From a virus, in IMG/VR virus record IMGVR_UViG_3300047471_000189, positions 1 to 64,000 of that record: a stretch of 64,000 bases of DNA. The stretch is one strand, 5' to 3'. A program made the translations under genes and the position numbers. Below, piece after piece: positions 63,558 to 64,000 of the stretch (its first letter is position 1; each line of letters opens with the position of its first letter). The notes beneath the pieces are model-generated. The model was not told the DNA's origin. It did not search any database and saw only the letters and a list, made by a program, of their open reading frames with translations.

Positions 63558-64000
63558 GCTGCTACCAACTCTTTCTCAATTTGAGAAACTTGGTCCATCC
63601 AGTCGGCTATACGGCGGTGTTCTTCCGAGGTTCCGTTGTTCTTGATTCTGTTCGCACGATAAGATATGACGGCTATATTGCCGGGGACGTACCCAAGTTC
63701 GGGATTGACGCGATCAAGGCTTGGACAAGCGTCTCTGTTGTCGTCTGCGGAACCGCGAACCAATTTGATTCCGAGTATGGGACAGAATTCGGGAATTACG
63801 ATATCGGTGTCGGCGATTGTGATTGGTAACCCAAACTTCTTTGCCCTTTTACGGGCTTCATAAAGCAGGGCCTTTTCTGGTTTCTCGTTGGCATACCGGC
63901 GGTTGTACTCCAGAAAGTAGTCTCTGTTTTCCGCTTTGTAGACTTTATTTCTCTCCGATATTTTCTCGGCATTATTCCGGTTGTACGCCTTACGGGTTGC
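63554..64000 (-). CDS. HNH endonuclease, 5'-truncated by the window edge
   Basis: The - strand frame stays open to the window end (149 codons, 148 residues seen), so the start is outside. The N-terminal part has repeated basic helices (KAYNRNNAEKISERNKVYKAENRDYF). The C-terminal part reads CPILGIKL... CPSLDRVNPELGYVPGNIAVISYRANRIKNNGT, the pattern of a common phage HNH nuclease family. It may be an independent mobile endonuclease. A 17-bp palindrome lies in the 3' end. Confidence 0.78.
   Translation of the reverse strand, partial: ATRKAYNRNNAEKISERNKVYKAENRDYFLEYNRRYANEKPEKALLYEARKRAKKFGLPITIADTDIVIPEFCPILGIKLVRGSADDNRDACPSLDRVNPELGYVPGNIAVISYRANRIKNNGTSEEHRRIADWMDQVSQIEKELVAA
63572..63588. 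promoter_or_regulatory. 17-bp palindromic operator copy 4
   Basis: A perfect TTTCTCAATTTGAGAAA in the 3' end of the HNH gene is read as Val-Ser-Gln-Ile-Glu-Lys. It lies 15 bases upstream of the ATG at 63557. Confidence 0.6.

Noticed and set aside
1-64000. CRISPR array, insertion sequence or integrase with att sites
   Set aside because: No regularly spaced repeats, transposase or recombinase motifs or terminal inverted repeats were seen in this window.

Overview
This window is part of the genome of a large tailed double-stranded DNA bacteriophage. It has two convergent transcription arms. A rightward arm (about 1-24.9 kb, + strand) carries a tightly packed replication, recombination and early-gene cluster. 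A leftward arm (about 64-25 kb, - strand) carries virion and tail genes. They meet at a bidirectional terminator near 24.96 kb. Overlapping stop/start codons, many ORFs under 100 codons, and the absence of rRNA or metabolic operons all fit a phage. Terminase, portal, DNA polymerase, integrase and a recognisable repressor are not in the window, so this is not the whole genome. The exported, lectin-rich tail proteins resemble surface proteins of soil bacteria such as Acidobacteriota, but that host guess is weak.

Rightward arm. A sliding-clamp loader, a RecT/Bet-type annealing protein, SSB, a UvrD/Rep helicase split into two separated genes, a RecB/Cas4-like nuclease, a putative replication-initiation protein, a primase-helicase and a sliding clamp form a replication/recombination set. 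A tandem pentamer repeat with an A/T-rich inverted repeat at 12.70-12.78 kb is a candidate origin. Further right come an HNH nuclease, an ECF-like sigma factor, a SleB-like cell-wall hydrolase, an endonuclease VII fused to a DnaJ-like zinc motif, an HTH-metallophosphatase, a DHH phosphoesterase, a second HNH nuclease and two nucleotide-pool enzymes.

Leftward arm, in transcription order from 64 kb: a truncated HNH gene, a Ro60/TROVE-vWA protein, a tRNA-like element, small proteins including a KTSC-domain protein, a structured 0.37 kb gap, a histidine phosphatase, two paralogous virion-type proteins (one with an inserted Fn3-like domain), small proteins including a zincin, then two adaptor-like paralogues. 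These flank a 10.9 kb cassette of four fibre or spike proteins that all begin with Sec-type signal peptides. Then come a tail-nozzle-like protein, a holin-like protein, a GNAT-like protein and a 3286-residue polyvalent protein probably carried in the virion.

Two DNA-level repeat families are overlaid on both arms. One is a 15-bp near-palindrome, GTCC[GA][AG]ATAATGGAC, with 15 exact and 7 near copies in coding and non-coding DNA. The other is a perfect 17-bp palindrome, TTTCTCAAWTTGAGAAA, with 4 copies. They look like binding sites of phage regulators, comparable in layout to mycobacteriophage stoperators, and are the most interesting unexplained signal here. The other leading candidate is a phage Ro60 system: a Ro60 gene beside a tRNA-like element and a structured non-coding region that may hold a Y-like RNA.
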